Below are positions 40,722-49,147 of a stretch of 64,000 bases of DNA, piece by piece (positions within the stretch are counted from its first letter, which is position 1; each line of letters opens with the position of its first letter). A program made the translations under genes and the position numbers. The DNA is from UMGS1883 sp045636425. Lineage in GTDB: Bacteria > Bacillota > Clostridia > UMGS1883. The stretch lies in contig JAZTXM010000005.1 in assembly GCA_045636425.1 (NCBI GenBank), positions 1-64,000 of the forward strand. The letters are read 5' to 3'. The notes under the pieces are model-generated. The model was not told the DNA's origin. It worked only from the letters and a program-made list of their open reading frames with translations, and searched no databases.

Positions 40722-42023
40722 TTAATTATTAGCACCCTTAATATCATTAATAAGACCTTCTATATTTATTTTAATACTTATATCATTTTCCATAGCTTTT
40801 GTAACCTGCTTTATTGCATAAATGGCTGTAGCATGGTCTTTTCCAAAGAAAGAACCTATTTTAGGAAATGAAAAATTAGTAATTTCTCTAATTATATAAA
40901 TAGAAACCTGACGGGCAAATGCCACATCCTTTGTCCTCTTCTCGGAAAAAATATCTTCTTTCTTAACGTTATAAAACTTTGCACAGGCCTCTATTATATA
41001 TTCGGGAGTTATTTTCTTTTCTTTTGAATCTCCGTAATCCTTGAGAGCCTCCATAGCAACGTCAATTGTTATTTCCTTGTTAATAAGTCCGCGGTATGCC
41101 AGAACTCTGTTAAATACTCCTTCAAGCTCACGGATATTGGATTTAATTTTCTGTGCAATAAATTCAATAATATCGTCGCTTATTACAACTCCGTCGTCCT
41201 GAGCTTTTTTCCTTAAAATAGCCATCCTTGTTTCGTAATCGGGGCTTTGTATTTCACACATCAGTCCCCAACCAAATCTTGAGCGAAGCCTTTCCTCCAA
41301 GGTTTTAATTTCGCTGGGCGGACGGTCGCTTGTAAGTACTATCTGCTTATTTGCTTCATGCAGAGCATTGAATGTGTGGAAAAATTCTTCCTCTGTAGTG
41401 GTTTTACCTGCAATAAACTGAATATCGTCCACCAAAAGAACATCTATATTTCTGTACTTATCACGAAATTCCTGGTTTGTATTATCTTTAATTGAATTTA
41501 TAAGCTCATTGGTAAAGGTTTCAGCACTTAAAAACTCAATCCTTGCATCGGGATTATTGCCCTTTATATAATTTCCGATAGCGTGCATAAGATGCGTTTT
41601 TCCAAGACCTACTCCTCCGTAAAGGAAAAGAGGATTGTAAGCATATGCAGGAGCCTCCGCAACTGCCAGGGAAGCACTTTGCGCGAATCTGTTTGAATTG
41701 CCTACGACAAAATTAGCAAAGGTATATTTTTCGTATGTATTGGAATAGGCAGGTCTTCTTTTTTCATAAAAATTATCGCCTATAACAAACTCAACCTCAA
41801 AATATCTTCCTGTTATTTCGGTAAGTGTATTCTTTATAAGGTCGCTGTAACGAAGCTCCACCATGTTTTTAATAATGTTTGTGCTTACCGAAAGGGTTAA
41901 AACATTATCATTGATTTTAACGGGCTTAATGTCTTTAATCCAGGTGGAAAATCCTACAGGCGTAACCTCGTCCTCCATAAGGATAAGACACTCTGTCCAT
42001 AATTGCATTAAATCAGACGTCAT
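40722..42023 (-). CDS. dnaA: Chromosomal replication initiator DnaA
   Basis: 433 residues: N-terminal helicase-loading domain (about 1-80), short linker, AAA+ domain with Walker A GGVGLGKTH and Walker B LLVDDIQF, and the C-terminal DNA-binding domain. In that last domain the signature reads IGSFFGKDHATAIYAIKQV. In most bacteria the residue after DH is Thr or Ser (E. coli Thr435) and the next hydrophobic pair is V-L or V-I; here they are Ala and A-I, so the PROSITE DnaA pattern would not match. The start at 42023 follows AAGGA with ten-base spacing. It lies between two clusters of CTGTTAA repeats. Confidence 0.96.
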   Translation of the reverse strand: MTSDLMQLWTECLILMEDEVTPVGFSTWIKDIKPVKINDNVLTLSVSTNIIKNMVELRYSDLIKNTLTEITGRYFEVEFVIGDNFYEKRRPAYSNTYEKYTFANFVVGNSNRFAQSASLAVAEAPAYAYNPLFLYGGVGLGKTHLMHAIGNYIKGNNPDARIEFLSAETFTNELINSIKDNTNQEFRDKYRNIDVLLVDDIQFIAGKTTTEEEFFHTFNALHEANKQIVLTSDRPPSEIKTLEERLRSRFGWGLMCEIQSPDYETRMAILRKKAQDDGVVISDDIIEFIAQKIKSNIRELEGVFNRVLAYRGLINKEITIDVAMEALKDYGDSKEKKITPEYIIEACAKFYNVKKEDIFSEKRTKDVAFARQVSIYIIREITNFSFPKIGSFFGKDHATAIYAIKQVTKAMENDISIKINIEGLINDIKGANN

Positions 42024-42264
42024 AAGTAAACATTCCTTCAAAAAAATTTTAAACAAGTATTAACAGGGTTGTTAATAAAACCTGTTAATAAGTCGTATTT
42101 TATAGGGATATAAGGGCATTAAAGCTGTTAAAAAAAAAAAAAATAAGTATAAAAGCTGTTAACAACTGCCCATATATATAATTATATTATCTAATATATT
42201 ATAACAAATATAAAGACGAAATTCAACTAAAATATGGACTAAAATTAAAAAAATAAAAAAATTG
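42024..42264. other. Replication origin oriC (dnaA upstream part)
   Basis: Between dnaA and rpmH, the normal place in Firmicutes. CTGTTAA-type repeats: 42058-42066 (reverse), 42069-42077 (TTGTTAATA), 42082-42090 (CTGTTAATA), 42125-42133 (CTGTTAAAA), 42156-42164 (CTGTTAACA). An almost pure A/T stretch at about 42168-42212 is a candidate unwinding element. I find no TTATCCACA box on either strand here. Transcription changes from leftward to rightward at this point. Confidence 0.8.
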
Positions 42265-42293
42265 TTGACAAAAAAGGTATCTTTATGTATACT
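42265..42293 (+). promoter_or_regulatory. Promoter of rpmH-rnpA
   Basis: TTGACA (42265-42270), 17 bases, TATACT (42288-42293). GGTATCTTTATG (42276) and GGTATCGTTATG (42299) form a near-perfect 12-base direct repeat across it. Confidence 0.8.
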
Positions 42294-42356
42294 AAATTGG
42301 TATCGTTATGGTAGAATGCCCCATAAGGGCTTTATAAATTTAAGGAGGTGCACAAG

Positions 42357-42491
42357 ATGCTCAGAACTTATCAGCCTAATGTAAGAAAGAGAAAAAAGGA
42401 TCACGGTTTCAGAAAAAGAATGAGTACCGCTAACGGAAGAAAGGTTCTCAGAAGACGCCGTCAGAGAGGCAGACGTGTACTTTCTGCGTAA
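42357..42491 (+). CDS. rpmH: 50S ribosomal protein L34
   Basis: 44 residues, very basic: MLRTYQPNVRKRKKDHGFRK at the start and RRRQRGRRVLSA at the end, the standard L34. AAGGAGGTG stands seven bases before the ATG. It is the first gene rightward of the origin and, as in nearly all Firmicutes, is followed by rnpA. Confidence 0.97.
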   Translation: MLRTYQPNVRKRKKDHGFRKRMSTANGRKVLRRRRQRGRRVLSA

Positions 42492-42517
42492 TTGATTCTT
42501 GAAAAAAATGTAAAGAT

Positions 42518-42548
42518 ATGCCACGGGCGGATTATTCCGCCCGGCATA
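42518..42548 (+). other. Hairpin between rpmH and rnpA
   Basis: CGGGCGGA-TTAT-TCCGCCCG forms a perfect 8-bp stem, extended by ATGCC/GGCAT with one bulged A. There is no T-run, so it is more likely an mRNA processing or stability element than a terminator. Confidence 0.55.
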
Positions 42549-42597
42549 AGTACATTTAAAAAGACAATTAAACGGAAAGAACATAAAATGAATTAAA

Positions 42598-42942
42598 ATG
42601 AAAATTATTTCCATCAAAGAAAACAGCGATTTTAAAAGGCTTTATTACAGAGGAAAATCAGTGGTAAAGAAAAGACTGGTTTTATATTACAGAAAGAACA
42701 GATATTCTTTTACAAGACTGGGTATAACGGTTTCTCCAAAGATAGGATGTGCCGTTACAAGAAACAGAGTAAGAAGACTTTTGAAAGAAAATTACAGACT
42801 TTTGCAAGGTATACCCCAAGGATATGATTTTGTTTTGGTTGCCCGCACAAGCAGTGCCAAGGCAACATTTCATGAAATTGGGAGAGATTTAGAAGGTGCG
42901 CTTGGAGAAAGCGGGCTTTTCAGCCGGGACGAGATAATATGA
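42598..42942 (+). CDS. rnpA: Ribonuclease P protein component
   Basis: 114 residues. The RNR motif segment CAVTRNRVRRLLKENYR near 52-68 identifies the protein that assists the RNase P RNA in maturing tRNA 5' ends. N-terminal FKRLYYRGKSVVKKRLVLYY is also typical. The ribosome site is weak (GGAAAG lies too far upstream), but the start aligns with the family. Its end is 21 bases before the yidD start. Confidence 0.93.
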   Translation: MKIISIKENSDFKRLYYRGKSVVKKRLVLYYRKNRYSFTRLGITVSPKIGCAVTRNRVRRLLKENYRLLQGIPQGYDFVLVARTSSAKATFHEIGRDLEGALGESGLFSRDEII

Positions 42943-42963
42943 ACCTGCCTAAGAGGGATTTAA

Positions 42964-43176
42964 TTGATTAAGAACGTTTTTATCGGTTTAATAAAATTTT
43001 ACAGAAAATATATTTCACCGCTTAAAAAACCTTGTTGCCGCTTTACGCCCACGTGCTCGGAATATGCTTTGGAAGCATTTAAAAAGCATGGTGTTATAAA
43101 GGGGCTTTATTTGTCTGTAAGGAGAATTTTAAGATGCAATCCGTTTTGTAAAGGCGGATATGACCCGGTTCCTTAA
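42964..43176 (+). CDS. yidD: Membrane protein insertion efficiency factor YidD
   Basis: 70 residues. FYRKYISPLKKPCCRFTPTCSEYALEAFKKHG and RRILRCNPFCKGGYDPVP are the full family signature, including the four conserved cysteines. It is membrane-associated and aids YidC. TTG start at 42964 with AGAGGG six bases upstream; no ATG is available. It sits between rnpA and yidC as usual. Confidence 0.93.
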   Translation: MIKNVFIGLIKFYRKYISPLKKPCCRFTPTCSEYALEAFKKHGVIKGLYLSVRRILRCNPFCKGGYDPVP

Positions 43177-43205
43177 TTTAAGGGAATAACAAAAGGAGAG
43201 AAAAT

Positions 43206-44057
43206 ATGTACATTTTGAAAGACCCGCTGGCTTTTATAATAAGACCTATTTATGATATGATAGGTAACTACGGTATTACGCTTATAGTAGCCACAATACT
43301 TGTAAGACTTCTCACAATTCCGCTTACTATAAAGAGCCAGAAAAATACTACGAAAACACAGCTTATTCAGCCTGAAATAATAAAGCTTCAGAACAAGTAT
43401 AAAAACGACCGTGATACTCTTGCAAGAGAAATGCAGAAGGTTTATAAGAAGTATGACGTTAATCCTTTGGGCGGATGTCTTCCCCTTATCCTTCAGATGC
43501 TTATTCTTTTCGGATTCATCGGTGTTATTTATAATCCCATCGAGTGTATTCTCCAGCTTGACAAAGCAAATATTCTTAAAGAAATGAAAGAGCTCGGACA
43601 GAATAAAGAATGGATTGAAGCCGTAAGAAAAATTAAAGGTCAGGACGTAAATATATGCGGTATGAACGGTGTTTCTGAGGCAATTGTATCTTTAGGAAAA
43701 GAACCTATTAATTTTGATCTTTTCGGAATGAATCTTGCTAAGATTCCCTCAGGAAGCAAAGATCTGATGCAGTGGGTATTCCCGGCACTGGCATTTTTAT
43801 CAACGGTAGCGTCCTCGCTTCTTACAAAAAAGCAGATGGAAGCCCAGAGCAAGGGTAATGAGCAGGCAGCAAGCATGGGTAATACAATGCTGTGGATGAT
43901 GCCTGCAATGACATTGTTCTTCATATTCATGATGCCTATTGCAATGTCACTTTATTGGTTCGTATCAACAGCATTGCAGCTCTTGCAGCAAACAGTTATT
44001 AATAAGGCTATAACTAATAAAATACAATCGGAAATAACTCTGAAAGGAAAAAAATAA
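43206..44057 (+). CDS. yidC: Membrane protein insertase YidC/SpoIIIJ
   Basis: 283 residues with a Gram-positive core: membrane helices near 22-42 (TLIVATILVRLLTIPLTIKS with the conserved Arg in the groove), LPLILQMLILFGFIGVIYNP, and the C-terminal pair around WVFPALAFLSTVASSLL and MPAMTLFFIFMMPIAMSLYWFVS. It inserts membrane proteins with or after SecYEG. Unlike Bacillus SpoIIIJ, I see no N-terminal lipobox. Ribosome site AAAGGAG. It is followed by jag, its constant partner. Confidence 0.93.
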   Translation: MYILKDPLAFIIRPIYDMIGNYGITLIVATILVRLLTIPLTIKSQKNTTKTQLIQPEIIKLQNKYKNDRDTLAREMQKVYKKYDVNPLGGCLPLILQMLILFGFIGVIYNPIECILQLDKANILKEMKELGQNKEWIEAVRKIKGQDVNICGMNGVSEAIVSLGKEPINFDLFGMNLAKIPSGSKDLMQWVFPALAFLSTVASSLLTKKQMEAQSKGNEQAASMGNTMLWMMPAMTLFFIFMMPIAMSLYWFVSTALQLLQQTVINKAITNKIQSEITLKGKK

Positions 44058-44058
44058 A

Positions 44059-44751
44059 ATGATAATAATAGAAAAAAGCGCAAAAACAATTGACGATGCA
44101 GTAAATGCGGCGCTTAATGAACTCGGTGTAACAAAGGATGAGGTAGAAATCGAAGTTATCAGCGAGGGAAAGCGCGGTATTTTGGGAATCGGCTCTGAAG
44201 AAGCAAAGGTAAGAGTAAAAATGGAGGAAACTCCCCTTCAAAAAGCTGAAAAGTACGTAAATGACGTAATGGGAAGCTTTGGAATTGATGTAGAAATTAA
44301 ATCTTCCTACGAGGATGAAACAGTAAACATTGAAATAGTAGGAGACAGCGAGGAAGTAGGAAAGGTTATCGGAAGAAGAGGGGATACTCTTGATGCTCTC
44401 CAGTATCTCACATCTTTGGTTGTAAATAAAGGTGAGGAAAACTACATCCGCGTTACTATTGATACAGAAAACTACCGCGGAAAAAGAGAAGAAACTCTTA
44501 TAAAGCTTGCAAAGAGAATGGCAGGCATTGTGGCAAGAACAAGAAAGAGCATAACGCTCGATCCCATGAACCCCAACGAAAGAAGAATTATTCATTCCGC
44601 TCTCCAGGAATACAGAAACGTAACTACTTATTCAACGGGTAAGGATCCCAATCGCTCTGTGGTAATTACAACGAAAAAGAGAGAATACGGCGAGAACTAC
44701 GTTTCAAAGTATAGGTATAACCGCAAAGAAAACGAACTCGAAGGAGTATAA
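44059..44751 (+). CDS. jag: RNA-binding protein Jag (KhpB/EloR)
   Basis: 230 residues: Jag-N domain (about 1-52, EKSAKTIDDAVNAALNELGV...), KH domain (about 95-150 with VIGRRGDTLDALQYL) and C-terminal R3H domain (about 170-230 with ERRIIHSALQEYRNVTTYSTG). It binds RNA and in Gram-positive cocci controls cell elongation with KhpA. It starts one base after the yidC stop. Confidence 0.93.
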   Translation: MIIIEKSAKTIDDAVNAALNELGVTKDEVEIEVISEGKRGILGIGSEEAKVRVKMEETPLQKAEKYVNDVMGSFGIDVEIKSSYEDETVNIEIVGDSEEVGKVIGRRGDTLDALQYLTSLVVNKGEENYIRVTIDTENYRGKREETLIKLAKRMAGIVARTRKSITLDPMNPNERRIIHSALQEYRNVTTYSTGKDPNRSVVITTKKREYGENYVSKYRYNRKENELEGV

Positions 44752-44846
44752 AATCAAATAATGAAAGAAAGAGGTGAAAGGTCTTTCTTATAAGATAAAA
44801 TCTTATGAGAAGTATACTTTTGCCTCTTATTTTTTAGGTGATAAAA

Positions 44847-46178
44847 ATGATTGAAAATAATACAATTTGTGCTCTTTCCACTCCCCGCGGAAAGGGAGGA
44901 ATTGCCGTAATAAGGGTAAGCGGTGAAAAAGCTCTTGAAATAACTCAAAAAGTGGTTAAATCGGGTAAAAAAATAACAGATGCAGAGGGCTACACCATTG
45001 TATACGGAAAAGCAATGTGTGAAAAATGCGAAATAGATGAAGTATTGGTAAGTGTATTCAGAGCTCCTAATTCTTTTACGGGGGAAAATGTGTGTGAAAT
45101 AAGCTGTCACGGCTCTCCCGTCAGCGTGGAAAGAATAATAGATGCACTGCTTCAGGCAGGGTGCTCGATGGCTCAAAAGGGTGAATTTACAAAAAGAGCC
45201 TTTTTAAACGGAAAAATGAGTCTTACTCAGGCGGAGGCAGTGAGCGATATTATTGAATCAAAGACGGACGCCGCCCTTTATGCCGCCGTGAACAGACTTG
45301 AGGGCGGTATTACAAAGCCTATTGTAAAAATACGTGAGGAGCTTCTTGATTTATTGGCAGCAGTGCAGGTTGCAAGCGATTTTCCCGAAGAAGATATCGA
45401 TACCTTTGCAGGAGGGGAATTATCGGGCAAGCTCATCAATATAAAAAACGAGCTTTCAGAGCTTAAAAAAAGTGCAAGGAGAGGCGAAGCTTTAAACAGC
45501 GGTATAAACTGTGCCATATGCGGAATACCCAATACAGGCAAAAGCTCGCTCCTTAATGCCCTTGTAGAAAAGAAAAGAGCTATTGTTACAAATATTGCAG
45601 GCACAACCCGTGATGTGGTGGAGGAATATGCAGATATAGACGGAATCCCCGTAAAATTCGGCGATACGGCAGGAATCCGCCAAAGTGATGACGTGGTTGA
45701 AAAAATAGGCGTGGATTTAAGCTACGATTATATTAAAAATGCCGATATATGTATATTTGTAACGGAATGTGGGAGAGATTTAACAAAGGAAGAAGAAGAA
45801 ATTCTCGAAAAAATAAAAGAAAAAGAATATATCCTTGTAGCAAATAAAAAAGACCTTGACGAAAAAGGAAAAGAGGGGTATATTGAAATCAGTGCAAAGG
45901 AAAACGAAGGAATAGAAAAAGTTAAAAAAGCAGTGTCGGATATAATAGGCTATACGGAAAGCACTGCGTTTATAGCAAACGAAAGGCAGTTTGAAGCCGT
46001 GGTAAGGGCTCAAGAAAGCGTGGAAAAGGCAATACAAACAATGGAAGACGGCTTTTTCAGCGACCTTGCGGCAATAGACATAGGAAATGCAATAGAATTT
46101 TTGGGAGAAGCCGAGGGAATAAGTATAAACCAGGAGACAGTAAACAGGATATTTGAAAAATTCTGTCTCGGAAAATAA
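44847..46178 (+). CDS. mnmE: tRNA modification GTPase MnmE
   Basis: 443 residues. N-terminal folate-binding domain (about 1-118, DTICALSTPRGKGGIAVIR type), helical domain, inserted GTPase with G1 GIPNTGKSSL, G3 DTAG and G4 NKKD, and the C-terminal catalytic CxGK (FCLGK). With MnmG it makes the cmnm5 modification at wobble U34. The ATG at 44847 follows AGGTG by six bases. Its stop codon is the start of the 37-bp repeat also found after dnaN. Confidence 0.96.
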   Translation: MIENNTICALSTPRGKGGIAVIRVSGEKALEITQKVVKSGKKITDAEGYTIVYGKAMCEKCEIDEVLVSVFRAPNSFTGENVCEISCHGSPVSVERIIDALLQAGCSMAQKGEFTKRAFLNGKMSLTQAEAVSDIIESKTDAALYAAVNRLEGGITKPIVKIREELLDLLAAVQVASDFPEEDIDTFAGGELSGKLINIKNELSELKKSARRGEALNSGINCAICGIPNTGKSSLLNALVEKKRAIVTNIAGTTRDVVEEYADIDGIPVKFGDTAGIRQSDDVVEKIGVDLSYDYIKNADICIFVTECGRDLTKEEEEILEKIKEKEYILVANKKDLDEKGKEGYIEISAKENEGIEKVKKAVSDIIGYTESTAFIANERQFEAVVRAQESVEKAIQTMEDGFFSDLAAIDIGNAIEFLGEAEGISINQETVNRIFEKFCLGK

Positions 46179-46214
46179 AGGCGGATGGCAACGCCATCCT
46201 TTCGAAGCGAAAAG
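46178..46214 (+). repeat. 37-bp interspersed palindromic repeat, copy 2 (after mnmE)
   Basis: Reverse complement of 39389-39425 without a mismatch. It starts at the last base of the mnmE stop codon. A partial TTTCGCTTCGA follows at about 46230. Confidence 0.9.
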
Positions 46215-46384
46215 TTTCTTACGAAAATATTTCGCTTCGAGAGAGGGGCTTTCGCTCACGCACCGCTCACCGCGGTAGCCCCTGCAAGGAGTCAAAAACG
46301 AGGTACACGCCCCCGTTTTTGACAGAATTTATGTCAAGGGGCAACCCCTTAACAATCCCCTATATTTCATTTAAAAAAAGAAGG
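46215..46384. repeat. mnmE-mnmG spacer with GC-rich palindromes
   Basis: GTCAAAAACG faces CGTTTTTGAC (about 46290-46323, perfect 10-bp stem). The segment 46335-46361 (CAAGGGG-CAACCCCT...CAATCCCCT) recurs with 23 of 27 matches at 56961-56987, after ypeB. No gene or promoter of note is seen here. Confidence 0.6.
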
Positions 46385-46395
46385 GTGACATTTAT

Positions 46396-48258
46396 ATGGA
46401 CAATACATTTAATTTTGATATAGCCGTTGTGGGAGCAGGTCATGCAGGCTGTGAAGCGGCACTTGCCTCTGCCAGATTAGGAATGAGGACAATTATTCTT
46501 ACAATAAACCTTGATTCAATTGCAAACATGCCCTGCAACCCCTCAATCGGAGGAACTGCAAAGGGGCATCTTGTCCGTGAAATAGATGCTTTGGGCGGAG
46601 AAATGGGAAAAGTGGCTGACCTTACCAAAATTCAGACCCGAATGTTAAATTTAAGAAAAGGCCCTGCCGTTCATTCCCTGCGTGCACAGTCTGACAGGCG
46701 TGCGTATCAGATAGAGATGAAAAAAAGGTTAGAAAATCAGGAAAATCTCTATATAAGACAGGCAGAAGTAAAAACGGTCGAGAAAGACGGAGAAAATTTT
46801 GTTCTTACAATACATACCGGAACAAAATTTTACGCAAAAAGCGTTATTTTATCCACGGGAACATATATGGAGGGAAAAATAATAATCGGTGAATGTGCCT
46901 ACAGCGGCGGTCCCGACGGGCTTTTCCCATCAAGTGGTCTTAGCGAAAGCCTGCAAAAATTAGGCGTAGAAATGATGCGTTTTAAAACAGGAACGCCCAC
47001 ACGTGTTCACAGAAGAAGCATTGATTTTTCACGGCTTGAAATTCAAGAGGGTGACGAGGATATTATTCCCTTTTCCTTTGAAACGGAGGAAAAGACGGAA
47101 AACAAGGTTTCCTGCTATCTTACTTACACAAATACAAAAACTCATGATATAATAAGAGAAAATCTGCACAGAAGCCCCCTTTTTAACGGCTTGATTGACG
47201 GAGTAGGTCCCAGATATTGTCCCTCTATTGAGGATAAGGTGGTAAGATTCAGCGATCGTGAGCGACATCAGGTATTCATTGAGCCTATGGGACTTACGAC
47301 AGAGGAGATGTATTTGCAGGGAATGAGTACAAGCCTTCCCGAAGATGTTCAGCTTTCTATGCTAAGAACAATGGAGGGGCTGGAAAACGTTGAAATAATG
47401 CGAAGTGCATATGCAATCGAGTACGATTGCTGTAATCCCTTGCAGCTTAAGCCCTCCCTTGAAATGAGAGAAATCCCCAATCTCTACGGAGCAGGGCAGT
47501 TTAACGGTACCAGCGGTTACGAGGAAGCGGCGGCACAAGGACTTATTGCCGGTATAAACGCCGCAAGAAAACTAAAAGGTCTCTCCCCTGTTGTTTTCGA
47601 CAGAAGCGAAGCTTATATAGGCGTACTTATAGACGATTTGGTTACAAAAGGTACAAATGAGCCTTACAGAATGCTTACCTCGCGTGCCGAATACAGGCTT
47701 TTGCTTCGCCAGGATAATGCAGATTTGCGTCTTACCCCTACAGGTTATGAAATAGGGCTTATTTCAAAGGAAAGATATGAAAAATTCCTTGAAAAGAAAG
47801 CCAATATAGAAAAAGAGATTGAAAGAATAAACGCCGTAAACATACCCCCAAGTGGTGAAATAAACGAATATCTGGAAAAAAATGGAAGTCAAACCCTTTC
47901 AACGGGTATAAAATTGGCGGAATTAATAAGAAGACCCGAGCTTGATTATGAATCCCTTGCCCCCTTTGATAAGGAAAGACCGATTCTCAGAAAAGAAGAA
48001 TGGCAACAAGCGGAAATTGCCGTAAAATACGAGGGTTATATAAAAAGGCAGTTTGAGCAGGTAGAAAAATTTGCTAAAAATGAGAAAAAACTGATCCCCG
48101 AGGACATAGATTATTCAAAAGTATATGGTCTAAGGACGGAAGCAAGGCAAAAGCTTGAAAAAATGCGTCCCGAAAATATAGGCAGAGCAAGCAGAATAAG
48201 CGGAGTAAGCCCTGCGGATATAGGCGTTTTGCTTATTTATCTTGCATCACAGAAGTGA
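46396..48258 (+). CDS. mnmG: tRNA uridine-5-carboxymethylaminomethyl modification enzyme MnmG (GidA)
   Basis: 620-residue FAD protein and partner of MnmE. FAD site VVGAGHAGCEAALASARLG near 10-28, PCNPSIGGTAKGHLVREIDALGGEM, and the two catalytic-type cysteines in the middle domain (CPSIEDKVVRF, and ASRAEYRLLLRQDNADLRLTP further on) are all in place. The C-terminal helical MnmE-binding region is full length. AAGGGTG precedes the ATG. Confidence 0.96.
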   Translation: MDNTFNFDIAVVGAGHAGCEAALASARLGMRTIILTINLDSIANMPCNPSIGGTAKGHLVREIDALGGEMGKVADLTKIQTRMLNLRKGPAVHSLRAQSDRRAYQIEMKKRLENQENLYIRQAEVKTVEKDGENFVLTIHTGTKFYAKSVILSTGTYMEGKIIIGECAYSGGPDGLFPSSGLSESLQKLGVEMMRFKTGTPTRVHRRSIDFSRLEIQEGDEDIIPFSFETEEKTENKVSCYLTYTNTKTHDIIRENLHRSPLFNGLIDGVGPRYCPSIEDKVVRFSDRERHQVFIEPMGLTTEEMYLQGMSTSLPEDVQLSMLRTMEGLENVEIMRSAYAIEYDCCNPLQLKPSLEMREIPNLYGAGQFNGTSGYEEAAAQGLIAGINAARKLKGLSPVVFDRSEAYIGVLIDDLVTKGTNEPYRMLTSRAEYRLLLRQDNADLRLTPTGYEIGLISKERYEKFLEKKANIEKEIERINAVNIPPSGEINEYLEKNGSQTLSTGIKLAELIRRPELDYESLAPFDKERPILRKEEWQQAEIAVKYEGYIKRQFEQVEKFAKNEKKLIPEDIDYSKVYGLRTEARQKLEKMRPENIGRASRISGVSPADIGVLLIYLASQK

Positions 48259-48267
48259 GGAATAAAG

Positions 48268-48972
48268 ATGGATTTAATAAAAGAAGCATTAAATTTGAAT
48301 ATAGAGATAAGTGAAAAAGCAAACGAAATGTTTGCAAAGTACGCAAAAATGCTGCTTCATTATAATGAATTTATGAATTTGACAGCTATAACGGAGCCGG
48401 ATGAGGTTAAAGAAAAGCACTTTCTTGACTCGGTGACGCTGCTTCTTAGCGAAAAGCTCCAGAAAGGGTGCAGCCTGATAGATATAGGAGCAGGTGCAGG
48501 GTTTCCCTCCCTGCCCGTTAAAATCGTAAGAGAGGATTTAGATGTAACAATGCTTGATTCTCTCAATAAAAGAATTAACTTTTTGAATGACGTTATAAAA
48601 GAGCTTGGGCTTGAGAAAATAAAAGCAATTCATTCCCGTGCGGAGGACGGCGGAAAAAACAAGGATTTAAGAGAAAAATTCGATATAGCGACCGCCAGAG
48701 CCGTTGCAGACCTTGCAGTTTTGTCAGAATATGCACTGCCTTTTGTAAAAGTAGGAGGCTTCTTTGTGGCAATGAAGGGAAATGCCCCCGAGGAAGAAAT
48801 TAACGGTGCAAAAAAAGCAATAAATGAAATGGGCGGCGAAATTGAAAGAGTGAAAGAAATCACACTCCCGTCGGGAATTAACCACTGTATAGTAATCATC
48901 AAAAAGGTTAAAAACACCCCGTCAAAGTATCCGAGAAAAGCCGGAACACCGCATAAAAGCCCAATAAGGTAG
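48268..48972 (+). CDS. rsmG: 16S rRNA 7-methylguanosine methyltransferase RsmG (GidB)
   Basis: 234 residues. The SAM-binding motif LIDIGAGAGFPSLPVKIV near 73-90 and the catalytic region ATARAVADLAVLSEYALP are typical. It methylates G527 (E. coli numbering) of 16S rRNA near the streptomycin site. GAGGAA precedes the ATG, 9 bases after mnmG. A terminator follows, closing the rpmH-rsmG block. Confidence 0.95.
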   Translation: MDLIKEALNLNIEISEKANEMFAKYAKMLLHYNEFMNLTAITEPDEVKEKHFLDSVTLLLSEKLQKGCSLIDIGAGAGFPSLPVKIVREDLDVTMLDSLNKRINFLNDVIKELGLEKIKAIHSRAEDGGKNKDLREKFDIATARAVADLAVLSEYALPFVKVGGFFVAMKGNAPEEEINGAKKAINEMGGEIERVKEITLPSGINHCIVIIKKVKNTPSKYPRKAGTPHKSPIR

Positions 48973-48985
48973 CCGAAACAAATCG

Positions 48986-49022
48986 AAAAAAGACAGCCTT
49001 TGTTAAAGGGCTGTCTTTTTTG
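48986..49022 (+). terminator. Terminator after rsmG
   Basis: A stem with core AAGACAGCCTTT pairing with AAAGGGCTGTCTT, loop GTT, then a T-run. Confidence 0.85.
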
Positions 49023-49093
49023 TTTTTTTAAAGGAAAACAAGCCATAAAAGCCTGTAATAAGGCGAAAACTTTCTATTTATTATACGCTTTTT

Positions 49094-49122
49094 TTATGAT
49101 AAAATTGAAAAAGAAATATAAT
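49094..49122 (+). promoter_or_regulatory. Promoter of the Noc-like gene
   Basis: TATAAT (49117-49122) with a poor -35 TTATGA (49094-49099), 17-base spacer. Confidence 0.5.
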
Positions 49123-49147
49123 AGCTTTATTGAAAGGAAGTTTTCTG

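Noticed and set aside
42024..42264. Canonical TTATCCACA DnaA boxes
   Set aside because: Looked for on both strands in the dnaA-rpmH and dnaA-dnaN spacers; none seen, only CTGTTAA-type repeats.
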